From: Adhaeribacter soli
Lineage (GTDB): Bacteria > Bacteroidota > Bacteroidia > Cytophagales > Hymenobacteraceae
Direction of reading: 5' to 3'
Length of the DNA: 64,000 nt
NCBI RefSeq assembly: GCF_008727925.1
Contig: NZ_VTWT01000002.1
Coordinates: 434,001 to 498,000 of the forward strand
Positions 1 through 7,897 of this stretch are shown here, piece after piece. Each line of letters opens with the position of its first letter. The first letter of the stretch is position 1. Below the pieces are notes generated by a model. It was not told the DNA's origin and did not search any database. It worked only from the letters and a program-made list of their open reading frames with translations. Position numbers and translations under genes: made by a program.

Positions 1-934
1 TTTTCCGAACCACGTACATGGGCCGTTTTTCCACGCCCGCTAATGTGCGGCTCAGGTACTCGCCGATTATGCCCACAGCCAGCAGCAGCAAGCCGCCAAT
101 AAAAAGCAGCGTTACGATCAGGGAGGTCCAACCGGTGGTGTTTACCTGCACAAAGAATTTCCGGAGCAGAATAAAAAGCATGGCCATAAAACTAAAACCC
201 GCTATTAAGATGCCACACAAACTGATGCTTTTTAAAGGTACCGTAGAATGGTTAATTAGCATGTTGCCGATAATACCGAGTTGTTTGCCAAGCGTATAAC
301 CCGACTTTCCGGCCGGCCTTGGAGCATGCGCAACTTTTACGGCTGCCACACTATTCGTAGCCTGTAAAATAAGGGCAGGCAGGTATGGGTACGGCACCTG
401 GCAAGTAGCGAGGTAATCGGCTACCGGCCGGGAAATTAACCGGAAAGATGAAAACTGAACGGCAGTTGGTTTCTGAAACAGGCGGCAATCGAGCCAGGCT
501 TTCAGTTTTGAGCCAATCCTTTGCAAAAACGGCTGCTGAGGTTCTTCGAAATTGGCAAAAACCACGTCGTACTGCTGCAAGGCCAATAATTGGGGAAGTT
601 CTTCGGGTAAATGCTGCAGGTCGTCGTCTATGGTAATAATAAACTGCCCCTGAGCGTACCGGATGCCGCACAATGTAGCCGCATGCTGACCGAAATTCCG
701 GGCCAGTTGCACCACTTTCACTTCGGGATATTCCACCTGCAATTTTTCCAGCGCAGGCATGGTTTCCGGATTAATGGAGCCATCGTTCACAAAGATCAGT
801 TCGTAGGTTTGCCCCAGGTCCAGTTTCAGCACCTTATCTATGCGCAATGCTAATTCAGGCAGGGTAACCACAGAATTATAAACTGCCACCACAACCGAAT
901 ACATTACCGGCAAAGAAGAAGCATGTGCAGCCAT
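1..934 (-). CDS. Glycosyltransferase family 2, polyprenyl-phosphate type (3' end outside window)
   Basis: This is an open frame of 311 codons that runs off the left edge. The start at 934 gives a protein beginning MAAHASSLPVMYSVVVAVYN. The GT-A fold is visible as VVVAVYNS (about 14-21), ELIFVNDGS (45-53) and the metal/nucleotide-sugar motif TIDDDLQ (101-107). Two hydrophobic segments (about 232-252 and 265-288) lie near the end, with GEYLSR after the second. This arrangement is typical of DPM1/ArnC/GtrB-like enzymes that load a sugar from a nucleotide donor onto a lipid carrier at the inner membrane. The donor cannot be told. The next gene on the same strand (WbqC-like) also suggests surface-glycan work. 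Family assignment is firm, substrate unknown. Confidence 0.88.
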   Translation of the reverse strand, partial: MAAHASSLPVMYSVVVAVYNSVVTLPELALRIDKVLKLDLGQTYELIFVNDGSINPETMPALEKLQVEYPEVKVVQLARNFGQHAATLCGIRYAQGQFIITIDDDLQHLPEELPQLLALQQYDVVFANFEEPQQPFLQRIGSKLKAWLDCRLFQKPTAVQFSSFRLISRPVADYLATCQVPYPYLPALILQATNSVAAVKVAHAPRPAGKSGYTLGKQLGIIGNMLINHSTVPLKSISLCGILIAGFSFMAMLFILLRKFFVQVNTTGWTSLIVTLLFIGGLLLLAVGIIGEYLSRTLAGVEKRPMYVVRK

Positions 935-1294
935 AGTTCAGGTTAAGTGGAAACGGTACAAAAATGCAGAAAAAATCGATTCCGGCTATTAATTAAAATA
1001 CATTACGGTACCAGGATTGTCTGAACACGATTTTAAGGATTGATAAGATAGACAGGATTTTATTTCGAAGAAGTATCAATTCGATTCAAATTAAAAGGAG
1101 GCGGAATCTGCTCATTGATTTGAAAGCCCGGTGAAAGTTCTGAAACCAAAACTGAGCTTAAAGCAGCAATTCAGGCTACTTTTAACTTCTCTTTTTCTCA
1201 TCCGCTTCGTGTCAGAAGTAATTCTTTTGCCGAGAAATCATGTGAATCATTTAATCCTATAAATCCTAGTTCAGACAAAAAAGCTTGCCTACCC
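935..1294. other. Intergenic region with an imperfect inverted repeat
   Basis: I see no gene in these 360 bases. Near each end is a related tract: gtctgaacacgattttaagg at 1019-1038 and, on the opposite strand, gtctgaactaggatttatag ending near 1256. They form an imperfect inverted repeat enclosing about 240 bp, which looks like a decayed small mobile element. No transposase is encoded. Confidence 0.4.
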
Positions 1295-2044
1295 TCAGTT
1301 ACTAACCTTATTATTGCGAATGTTATTATTCCGGCCGGAAAAACTCAGCATATAATCTTTGGCGTTCGCTCCGGTTTGAAAAAGCAGATCCAGAATACTT
1401 ACCTCGTGCACGAACGGCGGAAAGAACTGGGGGTAATCCGGATAGCCGTTATAATTCATCCATTCCACCTTTATGCCGGCTGCTGCAAAAGCCTCCTCCT
1501 TTAAATACGCCTGTGCGGCCGGGCCGGAAAGATAAACCGAAGCGCCGGCCTGTTTACAGATATTTACCAGCCGTTCGTTTTTATCACCGGAAATTTCAAA
1601 CTCCTGCCAGTTCCGGATGCAGGTTTTAATATCTAAGATATCGCAGATTGTTTGAATGAAGGCTTCGTTTACCTGGCTCAGGTACTCAAATTCGGTTTTT
1701 AAATACAGGTCCTCAAACGTCTGCCGATAAAGTTCGAAATAAGGCGCTTTGCTGTAGTTTGCAACCAGACTTTTCCAATGCTTTTCCTGCCATAAAGGCT
1801 TCTGATTCAGCACCTTTACTTCCGAAACCGATAATTTTTCCAGGTAGGGGGCGTGCACCGGGATGGTAAGCCATTGCAGACCGTTAGGCGTTTTTATGCG
1901 ATTCCGGTTGCGCCAGTCGCGATCGGTGTATTGCACGCAATCGTACAGCACAAATTCATCCACGGAATTGATCAGGTCGAAATAACCTTTCCAGGGAATG
2001 TAACTGGATTGCAGAATGGCTACTTTTTTTCCGCTTTCGGGCAT
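1295..2044 (-). CDS. WbqC-like family protein
   Basis: This 249-residue protein has the WbqC-family signature at its start (VAILQSSYIPWKGYFDLI, then DEFVLYDCVQYTDRDWRNRN) and a conserved WLTIPV stretch near residue 60. Family members occur in O-antigen and other surface-polysaccharide clusters, and in many Bacteroidota as stand-alone genes; their biochemical reaction is not settled. No signal peptide or membrane segment is visible, so it is probably cytoplasmic. It lies 360 bp upstream of a glycosyltransferase on the same strand and is divergent from rpsP. The start at 2044 is about 25 bases below a good -7 promoter element at 2077-2084. Confidence 0.82.
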   Translation of the reverse strand: MPESGKKVAILQSSYIPWKGYFDLINSVDEFVLYDCVQYTDRDWRNRNRIKTPNGLQWLTIPVHAPYLEKLSVSEVKVLNQKPLWQEKHWKSLVANYSKAPYFELYRQTFEDLYLKTEFEYLSQVNEAFIQTICDILDIKTCIRNWQEFEISGDKNERLVNICKQAGASVYLSGPAAQAYLKEEAFAAAGIKVEWMNYNGYPDYPQFFPPFVHEVSILDLLFQTGANAKDYMLSFSGRNNNIRNNKVSN

Positions 2045-2076
2045 ATTCAGGCCGGTTTAATTCCTTATTCAGAACC

Positions 2077-2084
2077 CAAAGCTA
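2077..2084 (-). promoter_or_regulatory. Candidate -7 element for the WbqC-like gene
   Basis: On the minus strand this reads TAGCTTTG, an exact match to the Bacteroidota -7 consensus TAnnTTTG. The -33 box is poor. It would give a leader of roughly 25-30 bases before the start at 2044, and lies back to back with the rpsP promoter. Confidence 0.5.
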
Positions 2085-2126
2085 CGCAAAACCCGCTGAA
2101 TTACTTTTTCTTATCTTTTCCCTACC

Positions 2127-2158
2127 CTTTTTATTTCCGGAATAAGTACGTACCTTTG
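2127..2158 (+). promoter_or_regulatory. Promoter of the rpsP-rimM-trmD operon
   Basis: TACCTTTG at 2151-2158 matches the Bacteroidota -7 box TAnnTTTG. A T-rich weak -33 box (TTTT) ends 19 bases upstream. The rpsP start codon lies about 50 bases further on. Confidence 0.6.
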
Positions 2159-2211
2159 CACACTCAAAAAAGACGGACGGGTTCCGTCGCCTTAACAATT
2201 AGTTAACCAAT

Positions 2212-2751
2212 ATGGCTGTTAAAATCAGACTGGCCCGCAGAGGCCGCAAAAAAGCTGCAATGTATGATATCGTTGTAGCTGATGCTCGTGCACCACGTGA
2301 TGGTCGCTTTATCGAGAAACTGGGTACTTACAACCCGCTTACCAACCCTGCCACCATTAACTTCAGCCTGGACAAAGCGTTCGACTGGGTTATGAAAGGT
2401 GCTGAGCCGACCGATACTGTTCGGGCGATGCTGGCTTACCGTGGTATTCTTTACAAAAAACACTTACAGATTGGTGTAAACAAAGGCGCCCTTACCCAAG
2501 AGCAGGCCGATGCCAAATTTGAAGAGTGGACAGCTAACAAAGAAGCGAAGATCACTGGCAAAAAAGAATCTTTAAGCCAGAAGAAAGCTGATGCTCGTAA
2601 AGCTGCTTTAGCTGCTGAAGCGAAAGTTAGCGCTGACCGTGCTGAAGCGCTTCGTAAAAAAGCAGAAGCTGCTGCTGCTCCGGCTGTAGAAGCTGAAACT
2701 TCGGAAGAAGCTCCGGCTGCAGAAGGCGAAGCTACTGAAACAGAAGCTTAA
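2212..2751 (+). CDS. rpsP: 30S ribosomal protein S16
   Basis: The first 80 or so residues are canonical S16 (MAVKIRLARRGRKKAAMYDI, GRFIEKLGTYNPLT). S16 is an early assembly protein of the small subunit. The 179-residue length is about twice the bacterial norm: the last approximately 90 residues form a Lys/Ala then Ala/Glu-rich tail ending EGEATETEA. Long tails of this kind are usual in Bacteroidota S16, so this is not a fusion. The gene heads the rpsP-rimM-trmD cluster, ends 14 bp before rimM, and is preceded by a clear promoter. Confidence 0.97.
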   Translation: MAVKIRLARRGRKKAAMYDIVVADARAPRDGRFIEKLGTYNPLTNPATINFSLDKAFDWVMKGAEPTDTVRAMLAYRGILYKKHLQIGVNKGALTQEQADAKFEEWTANKEAKITGKKESLSQKKADARKAALAAEAKVSADRAEALRKKAEAAAAPAVEAETSEEAPAAEGEATETEA

Positions 2752-2765
2752 TAGTACCCCTTACC

Positions 2766-3347
2766 ATGAAGTTAGATGATTGCTTTCAATTGGGCTATAT
2801 CGTCCGGACGCATGGGGTAAAAGGCCAGGTAGTTGCGTTTTTCGACGTAGATTATCCGGAAGATTACGAAGAACTGGAATCAGTTTTCCTCCTTATGGGC
2901 GGAAAACTGGTTCCTTTTTTTGTTGACCGGATCGAACCGCTGGCCGGCGCAAAATTCATACTTAAGTTCGAAGACCTGGATACCATTCAGGAAGCCGAAA
3001 AGCTGAAATCAACGGCCCTTTACCTGCCGCTAACCGAATTGCCGGAGCTGGAAGAAGACCAGTTCTACTTTCACGAAGTAATCGGGTATGCCATTATTGA
3101 TGAAGCCTTAGGGGAACTGGGTACGGTAGCCGATTTTTACGAAATGCCGAACCAGGATCTGATGGCCATGATGTACAACGGCCATGAAGTGTTGATTCCG
3201 GTAGCCGACGAAATTATCCTGAAAACTGATAAAGCCGCTAAAAAGCTATTCGTAAAATTGCCGGAAGGTTTGCTTGAAGTTTATACCCAGCCTACTAACC
3301 GTCAGGAAGAAGAATTTGACGGCGACGAAGATTACACAGAAGCATAA
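2766..3347 (+). CDS. rimM: Ribosome maturation factor RimM
   Basis: RimM helps the 30S subunit mature near S19. This 193-residue protein has the N-terminal RimM barrel (LGYIVRTHGVKGQVVAFFDVDYPEDY) in the first 80 residues and a C-terminal PRC-barrel (HEVIGYAIID through EVLIPVADEII and LPEGLLEVY). An acidic tail (QEEEFDGDEDYTEA) follows. The gene is second in the operon, 14 bp after rpsP and only 3 bp before trmD, so the three are almost certainly cotranscribed and translationally coupled. Confidence 0.95.
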   Translation: MKLDDCFQLGYIVRTHGVKGQVVAFFDVDYPEDYEELESVFLLMGGKLVPFFVDRIEPLAGAKFILKFEDLDTIQEAEKLKSTALYLPLTELPELEEDQFYFHEVIGYAIIDEALGELGTVADFYEMPNQDLMAMMYNGHEVLIPVADEIILKTDKAAKKLFVKLPEGLLEVYTQPTNRQEEEFDGDEDYTEA

Positions 3348-3350
3348 GCG

Positions 3351-4028
3351 ATGCGGATCGATATTATCAGTTGCCAGCCCGACCTGCTGACCAGCTTTTT
3401 TACCCATTCCATTCTGAAACGTGCCCAGGAACGCCAGTTGGCCGAGATCCACGTGCACGACCTTCGTAAGTTTGCCATAAACAAGCACGGCCAGATAGAC
3501 GATTATGCGTTTGGCGGCGGTGCGGGCATGGTAATGATGATCGAACCGATCGATAAATGCATTTCGGGCCTGAAGGCGGAACGCAATTACGATGCGGTGA
3601 TCTACATGACGCCCGACGGCGAACTACTGAAACAGCCCGCTGTAAACCGGTTTTCGCTACTGAACAACATCATTATTTTGTGCGGCCATTACAAAGGCGT
3701 GGACGAACGGGTGCGGCAACTGTTTATCACCCACGAAATCAGCATCGGCGATTATGTACTTTCCGGTGGGGAACTGGGCGCTGCCGTGCTGGCCGATGCC
3801 ATTATCCGCATCATTCCCGGCGTGCTCAACGATGAATCTTCGGCCCTGACCGATTCTTTCCAGGATGGGTTGCTGGCGCCGCCGGTTTATACCCGCCCGG
3901 CCGATTATAACGGGCTGAAAGTGCCGGAAATTTTACTTTCGGGCAACCAGCCTAAAATTGAGGATTGGCGCCACGAGCAGGCAATTGCCCGCACAAAGAC
4001 CCGCCGGCCCGACCTTTTGGAGGATTAA
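3351..4028 (+). CDS. trmD: tRNA (guanine-37-N1)-methyltransferase
   Basis: TrmD methylates G37 beside the anticodon using S-adenosylmethionine, which guards the reading frame. The 225-residue protein begins [20 protein letters not shown] and carries the SPOUT trefoil-knot motifs [20 protein letters not shown] (near residue 110) and [20 protein letters not shown] (near 131-150). A C-terminal domain ends [11 protein letters not shown]. It is third in the operon; rplS follows after 116 bp with its own promoter. Confidence 0.97.
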   Translation: MRIDIISCQPDLLTSFFTHSILKRAQERQLAEIHVHDLRKFAINKHGQIDDYAFGGGAGMVMMIEPIDKCISGLKAERNYDAVIYMTPDGELLKQPAVNRFSLLNNIIILCGHYKGVDERVRQLFITHEISIGDYVLSGGELGAAVLADAIIRIIPGVLNDESSALTDSFQDGLLAPPVYTRPADYNGLKVPEILLSGNQPKIEDWRHEQAIARTKTRRPDLLED

Positions 4029-4070
4029 AGCCTTAATTTTTAAGGTTTTAAGAAAAATTAACGAACTGCA

Positions 4071-4102
4071 TTTGTCTTACTCCAAACATTCTTTTATATT
4101 TG
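4071..4102 (+). promoter_or_regulatory. Promoter of rplS
   Basis: A TTTG box at 4071-4074 is followed after exactly 20 bases by TATATTTG at 4095-4102. This is a textbook Bacteroidota promoter (TTTG-N19/20-TAnnTTTG), and shows that rplS can be transcribed apart from rpsP-rimM-trmD. Confidence 0.75.
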
Positions 4103-4144
4103 CAGTCCGAAATCAGAAAAGAATATTTAATACTATAAAGAGCC

Positions 4145-4501
4145 ATGAGCCTACTGTTAGATTTAGTTAAAGAAGAATTCAACGAAAAACGCGCCTCTAT
4201 TCCAAATTTTTCAGCTGGCGATACTGTAAACATTCACGTAAAGATCCGTGAAGGCAACAAAGAAAGAATCCAGCAGTTCCAGGGCGTGGTTATTCAGCGT
4301 AGAAATGTAAACACCAACGGCGAAACTTTCACTGTGCGTAAAGTATCTAACCAGATCGGTCTGGAAAGAATTTTCCCTTTATTGTCGCCAAACATCGAGA
4401 AAATCGAATTAGTAAGAAGAGGTGTGGTACGTCGTGCCCGTCTGTTCTACCTGCGCGGCCTGAGCGGTAAAGCTTCCCGTATCAAGGAGAAAAGAAAATA
4501 A
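4145..4501 (+). CDS. rplS: 50S ribosomal protein L19
   Basis: The 118-residue protein matches L19 along its whole length: [49 protein letters not shown] and the basic end [11 protein letters not shown]19 sits at the interface of the ribosomal subunits. Gene position after trmD is the common bacterial order, but here it has a separate promoter and is followed directly by a strong terminator. Confidence 0.97.
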   Translation: MSLLLDLVKEEFNEKRASIPNFSAGDTVNIHVKIREGNKERIQQFQGVVIQRRNVNTNGETFTVRKVSNQIGLERIFPLLSPNIEKIELVRRGVVRRARLFYLRGLSGKASRIKEKRK

Positions 4502-4527
4502 TTTAAGACTTCCCATAGTTTGCAAAG

Positions 4528-4560
4528 AGCCTGTTCTGTTTCGGAACGGGCTTTTTGTTT
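4528..4560 (+). terminator. Rho-independent terminator after rplS
   Basis: The arms AGCCTGTTCTG and CGGAACGGGCT pair around a TTT loop (4528-4551, with G-U pairs), followed by a T-rich run ending TTTTTGTTT. It starts 26 bases after the rplS stop codon. Confidence 0.85.
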
Positions 4561-4694
4561 TAGATGTGCTTCCGTTTTTGTAGCTTAGGGCAGGTCTTGC
4601 CTTCAGCGGAATTGTTTTTCGGCTTCCCCCATATTTTTAATTACCGAACTGAAACTGCTGCTTCAGGAAAGATTTCTTTTTAAAAAAACATTTT

Positions 4695-5378
4695 ATGGCT
4701 GAAAACCCGCTGCTGAAAAAACTTCGCCTGAAAGCGAATCAGAAAGTGCTTTTATTAAATGCTGAACATGCCTGGGAAACGCTTTTTCCCCTGGAAAACC
4801 CGGTAGATACGCAAGCTAACGGCAAGTACGATTTTATACTGGTGTTTGCGCCGGATAAAGCCACACTGGAGCAATTCGCGCCCATCTTGCAGCAAGGAGC
4901 CACAGCCGAAGCAATTGTCTGGGTAGCTTATTACAAAGGTTCCTCAAAAATTCAGACCGATCTTACCCGCGACAAAGGTTGGGAAAGCATGCCCGAAACG
5001 ATCTGGCAACCCCTAAGCTTAATTTCGCTGGATGAAAAATGGTCGGCATTCAGTTTCCGGCTGGCCGGCGACAAACCGGTAAAAGGCCGCCGGTCGTTGC
5101 GCGAAACGCCTTCCGAACCCATGGCTGCCAATCCTTTCATCGATTCGGTTAAGCGGGTAATTACGTTACCAGAAGACCTTGCCGAAGCATTTGCCCAAAA
5201 CGAAACTGCGGCCGGGAATTACGAAAAATTGTCGTTCACCAACCGCAAGGAATACGTGGTTTGGGTTACAGAGGCAAAACGCCCGGAAACCCGCCAAACC
5301 CGGGTTCAGGAAACGGTAAAGAAGCTGGAGCAGGGCCTGAAGAACCCGCGGGAGAAAGCGCTTTTAACGGCTTCGTAA
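4695..5378 (+). CDS. DUF3052-like / YdeI-OmpD-associated (OmdA-type) fusion protein
   Basis: The 227-residue protein appears to join two small domains. Residues about 1-120 (KVLLLNAEHAWETLF, KYDFILVFAPDKATLEQF, VWVAYYKGSSKIQTDLTRDK, LDEKWSAFSFRL) resemble DUF3052. Residues about 145-227 (LPEDLAEAFAQNETAAGNYE, FTNRKEYVVWVTEAKRPETR) match the OmdA/YdeI family, named for a link to bacteriocin protection. Neither domain has a known enzymatic reaction. No signal peptide is seen. The gene stands alone between the rplS terminator and an inverted-repeat element. Confidence 0.7.
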   Translation: MAENPLLKKLRLKANQKVLLLNAEHAWETLFPLENPVDTQANGKYDFILVFAPDKATLEQFAPILQQGATAEAIVWVAYYKGSSKIQTDLTRDKGWESMPETIWQPLSLISLDEKWSAFSFRLAGDKPVKGRRSLRETPSEPMAANPFIDSVKRVITLPEDLAEAFAQNETAAGNYEKLSFTNRKEYVVWVTEAKRPETRQTRVQETVKKLEQGLKNPREKALLTAS

Positions 5379-5460
5379 GGCGTTAGAGTTGCTCCTACTC
5401 TAACATCCCATTCCTGCTTCAATAGATTGTGAAACGTGCGGCATCGGTTTATAACTGACA

Positions 5461-5670
5461 TTACGCAAGCAGGAGAAAAGTCCCCCTTTGGAGGGGCAGG
5501 GGGAGGAAAGGAGAATTATTAAAGATTCTCCCCTTGAGGGGAGTTAGAGGGGTGTTTGATAGCAGAATTACTAAAAATACCCTTCGGCTCCTTTGAGGGA
5601 AGAGTATCAAATAAAGTGAAAATCCTCCCCCTACCCCCTCCAAAGGGGGACTTTTCTCCTGCTTGCGTAA
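5461..5670. repeat. 210 bp element with 47-bp terminal inverted repeats (MITE-like)
   Basis: The left arm (5461-5507, starting ttacgcaagcaggagaaaag) and the right arm (5623-5670, ending gcttgcgtaa) are near-perfect reverse complements, with one substitution and one indel. The enclosed 115 bp contains a further G/C-run motif (ctccccttgaggggagttag). No protein is plausible inside. Related G-run/C-run repeats are at 20305-20390, 51005-51092 and 63328-63490. The element fills most of the 351-base gap between the OmdA-type gene and the DUF1571 gene. Confidence 0.8.
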
Positions 5671-5729
5671 GATCAGTTACTTAATTTAACGAACAGCCAA
5701 CTTTTTACCCCTAAACGCTACCGTTCTTT

Positions 5730-6581
5730 ATGAAAAAGTATTTCCGTTCTGGATTGTTGCCCGCGCTGCTGATCCTGCTTTCTTTCCGGCCTGCTGCTCC
5801 TACCCCGACCCAGCTGATAGATCAGATGCTGGAAGCCGGCCGGAAGGTGCAGATCCTGAAATTTACGCTGCACAAGCAGGAACGCATTAAAGGCAAAATG
5901 GTAGCAGAAACATCGGTAGTGAAACTGCAGCAAAAGCCTTTTAAAGTTTACCTGAAATATGAAACGCCGAATCCGGGAATGGAAGTTTTGTTTGTAAGCG
6001 GCCAGAACAACAACGAAGCTTTTATCTGCCCCGCCAGTTTCCCGTGGACCACTCTCAGCTTGAACCCGAACGGCAGCACCATGCGCGCCGGTCAGCACCA
6101 CACGCTTTTCGAAGCGGGTTTCAGCCAGATCCTGAGCGTTACTGATTTCATACTGAAAAAATACGGCACCCAAGCAGAGAACATGCTGAGCACCAATGGC
6201 ACCGTGAACTGGAACGGAATAAATTGCTATAGTTTAACCTTGGAAAACCCGAACTTCAGATACGTACCTTATACCCTTGCCAAAGGCGAAAACCTGCTGA
6301 CCATTGCTCAAAAGCTAAAGTTAAGTGAATACATGCTGCTGGAACTGAACCCGGAACTCGATAATTATACCGACGGAGAAGCAGGACAAAAAATAAAGAT
6401 CCCCACGGATTATGCCCGCAAGATCAGTCTGCTTTTAGACCCGAAAACCAGCCTGCCGGTGCAAATAAAAATTTACGACGATAAAGGCTTATTTGAGCAA
6501 TACGAGTACCGGAACCTGCAGGTAAACCCCGCCATCGATCCGGCGGAATTCACAAAAACCTACAAAGGGTATAAGTTCTGA
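5730..6581 (+). CDS. DUF1571 protein with an inserted LysM domain
   Basis: The 283-residue protein starts with a signal peptide (MKKYFRSGLLPALLILLSFR) and is probably periplasmic or outer-membrane-attached. Residues about 28-175 match DUF1571 (QERIKGKMVAETSVVKLQQ, KPFKVYLKYETPNPGMEVLF). The end (LLLDPKTSLPVQIKIYDDKG, YEYRNLQVNPAIDPAEF) looks like the last part of the same fold. Between them, about 189-233, is a LysM-like peptidoglycan-binding unit (YTLAKGENLLTIAQKLKLSE ... GQKIKIP). A LysM placed inside the domain rather than at an end is unusual. Function is not known. Confidence 0.75.
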   Translation: MKKYFRSGLLPALLILLSFRPAAPTPTQLIDQMLEAGRKVQILKFTLHKQERIKGKMVAETSVVKLQQKPFKVYLKYETPNPGMEVLFVSGQNNNEAFICPASFPWTTLSLNPNGSTMRAGQHHTLFEAGFSQILSVTDFILKKYGTQAENMLSTNGTVNWNGINCYSLTLENPNFRYVPYTLAKGENLLTIAQKLKLSEYMLLELNPELDNYTDGEAGQKIKIPTDYARKISLLLDPKTSLPVQIKIYDDKGLFEQYEYRNLQVNPAIDPAEFTKTYKGYKF

Positions 6582-6646
6582 GGCCGGAATTCTTTTTCTT
6601 TCGAAGAAGTTTAGTACCTTAAACGCTGTTAAACTCAGGTAAAAAG

Positions 6647-7705
6647 ATGAAGATCCTTTACGGCGTTCCCGGCGAAGGCTTAGGCCATGCCACGCGGAGC
6701 CAGGTTATAATCCGGCATTTGCTCCAGCAAAACCACCAGGTGCAGGTCGTGTCCAGCTCCCGGGCCTTTGAACTGCTGAATCACAGCTTTCCGGGCTGCG
6801 TGCACGAAATAAAAGGCTTTCACCTGGCGTATAATAATGCGGCCGTTTCAAAGCTGAAAACGTTTACGAACAACCTGAAATCGGCACCGGAAAACCTGCG
6901 GGTAAACTTCAACAAATACCGTAAAATTCAGGAGGAGTTTGAGCCGGAGCTGGTCATTTCCGATTTCGAGTCGTTCAGTTATTTTTACGCCAAGTACCAC
7001 AAGTTGCCCATTATCAGCATCGACAACATGCAGATCATGAGCCGGGGCCGTTTGGACATCAAAATTCCGGAGGAACAGAAGAAGAATTTCCAGATCGGCA
7101 AAAACATTGTCCGGGCGAAGGTACCCCGCTGCCAGCATTACCTGATCACTTCCTTTTTCCCGGCATTTTTAGCGAAAGACCGCACTACGGTGGTTCCCCC
7201 GATCATGCGCGAAGCCATTCTGAAAGCCCAGCCTTCCAATGGACCGCACGTTTTGGTTTACCAGTCATCCACCTCGCAAAAGAACCTGATCAGTACGCTG
7301 CAGGAACTTCCGCTGGAAACATTCCGGGTTTACGGCTTCAACAAATCGGAAACGCATGGCAACGTTCAGCTCAAAGCCTTCAGCGAGCAGGGCTTTATCG
7401 ATGACCTGGCCAGTGCCAAGGCTGTGCTCACGAACGGCGGATTTTCGCTTATCAGCGAAGCTATTTACCTCCACAAACCGATCTGCAGCATTCCGCTGGA
7501 AAACCAGTTCGAGCAGTTTATGAATGCGGCCTACTTGCAGAAATTAGGCTACGGCCGCCATTTCGATACCATTACGCCGGATAATCTGCGGGCCTTCCTT
7601 TACGACGTAAATAACTATAAACTAAACCTGCAGGGCTATCATCAGAACGGCAACCTGGAGCTTTTTCGGGCTTTAGACACTTTGCTACCGACGCTGCATT
7701 GCTGA
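6647..7705 (+). CDS. MurG-like glycosyltransferase (GT-B fold)
   Basis: The 352-residue protein starts MKILYGVPGEGLGHATRSQV, the glycine-rich N-terminal loop of MurG-like GT-B enzymes (the archaeal MJ1255 / COG1819 type). A C-terminal nucleotide-sugar site is visible as AVLTNGGFSLISEAIYLHKP near residues 260-280, followed by IPLENQFEQFMNAAYLQKLG. No signal peptide or transmembrane segment is seen, so it probably acts on a glycolipid at the inner face of the membrane. Donor and acceptor are unknown. It starts 65 bp after the DUF1571 gene. Confidence 0.8.
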   Translation: MKILYGVPGEGLGHATRSQVIIRHLLQQNHQVQVVSSSRAFELLNHSFPGCVHEIKGFHLAYNNAAVSKLKTFTNNLKSAPENLRVNFNKYRKIQEEFEPELVISDFESFSYFYAKYHKLPIISIDNMQIMSRGRLDIKIPEEQKKNFQIGKNIVRAKVPRCQHYLITSFFPAFLAKDRTTVVPPIMREAILKAQPSNGPHVLVYQSSTSQKNLISTLQELPLETFRVYGFNKSETHGNVQLKAFSEQGFIDDLASAKAVLTNGGFSLISEAIYLHKPICSIPLENQFEQFMNAAYLQKLGYGRHFDTITPDNLRAFLYDVNNYKLNLQGYHQNGNLELFRALDTLLPTLHC

Positions 7706-7897
7706 TTGAATTGTTGATTGTTGATTGGATAATTTTTTGAGGATTTTTGTCCAAAACGGTATCGATTTCCGGGACTTTCTTGGGCTTTAACGGAAATAGA
7801 AATAAACACCCAGGTTAACCAGCAGGTGATAGGATGAGAAAACACTGAAGAAAAAAACAATTAACAATCAGCAATTAACAATCAGCAATTTAACAAT
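7706..7897. repeat. Intergenic low-complexity repeat (attaacaatcagca units)
   Basis: Between two convergent genes, 7859-7890 holds tandem copies of aattaacaatcagc, and gattgaattgttgattgttg at 7703-7722 is the reverse-complement form. Such runs are common debris in Bacteroidota genomes. There are no spacers, so this is not a CRISPR array. Confidence 0.5.

Noticed and set aside
5461-5643. 60-codon minus-strand frame
   Set aside because: It lies wholly inside the inverted-repeat element and its translation is made of the repeat words.
7859-7890. Possible CRISPR-like tandem repeat
   Set aside because: The repeated unit aattaacaatcagc has no unique spacers and there are only two or three units; no cas genes are present.
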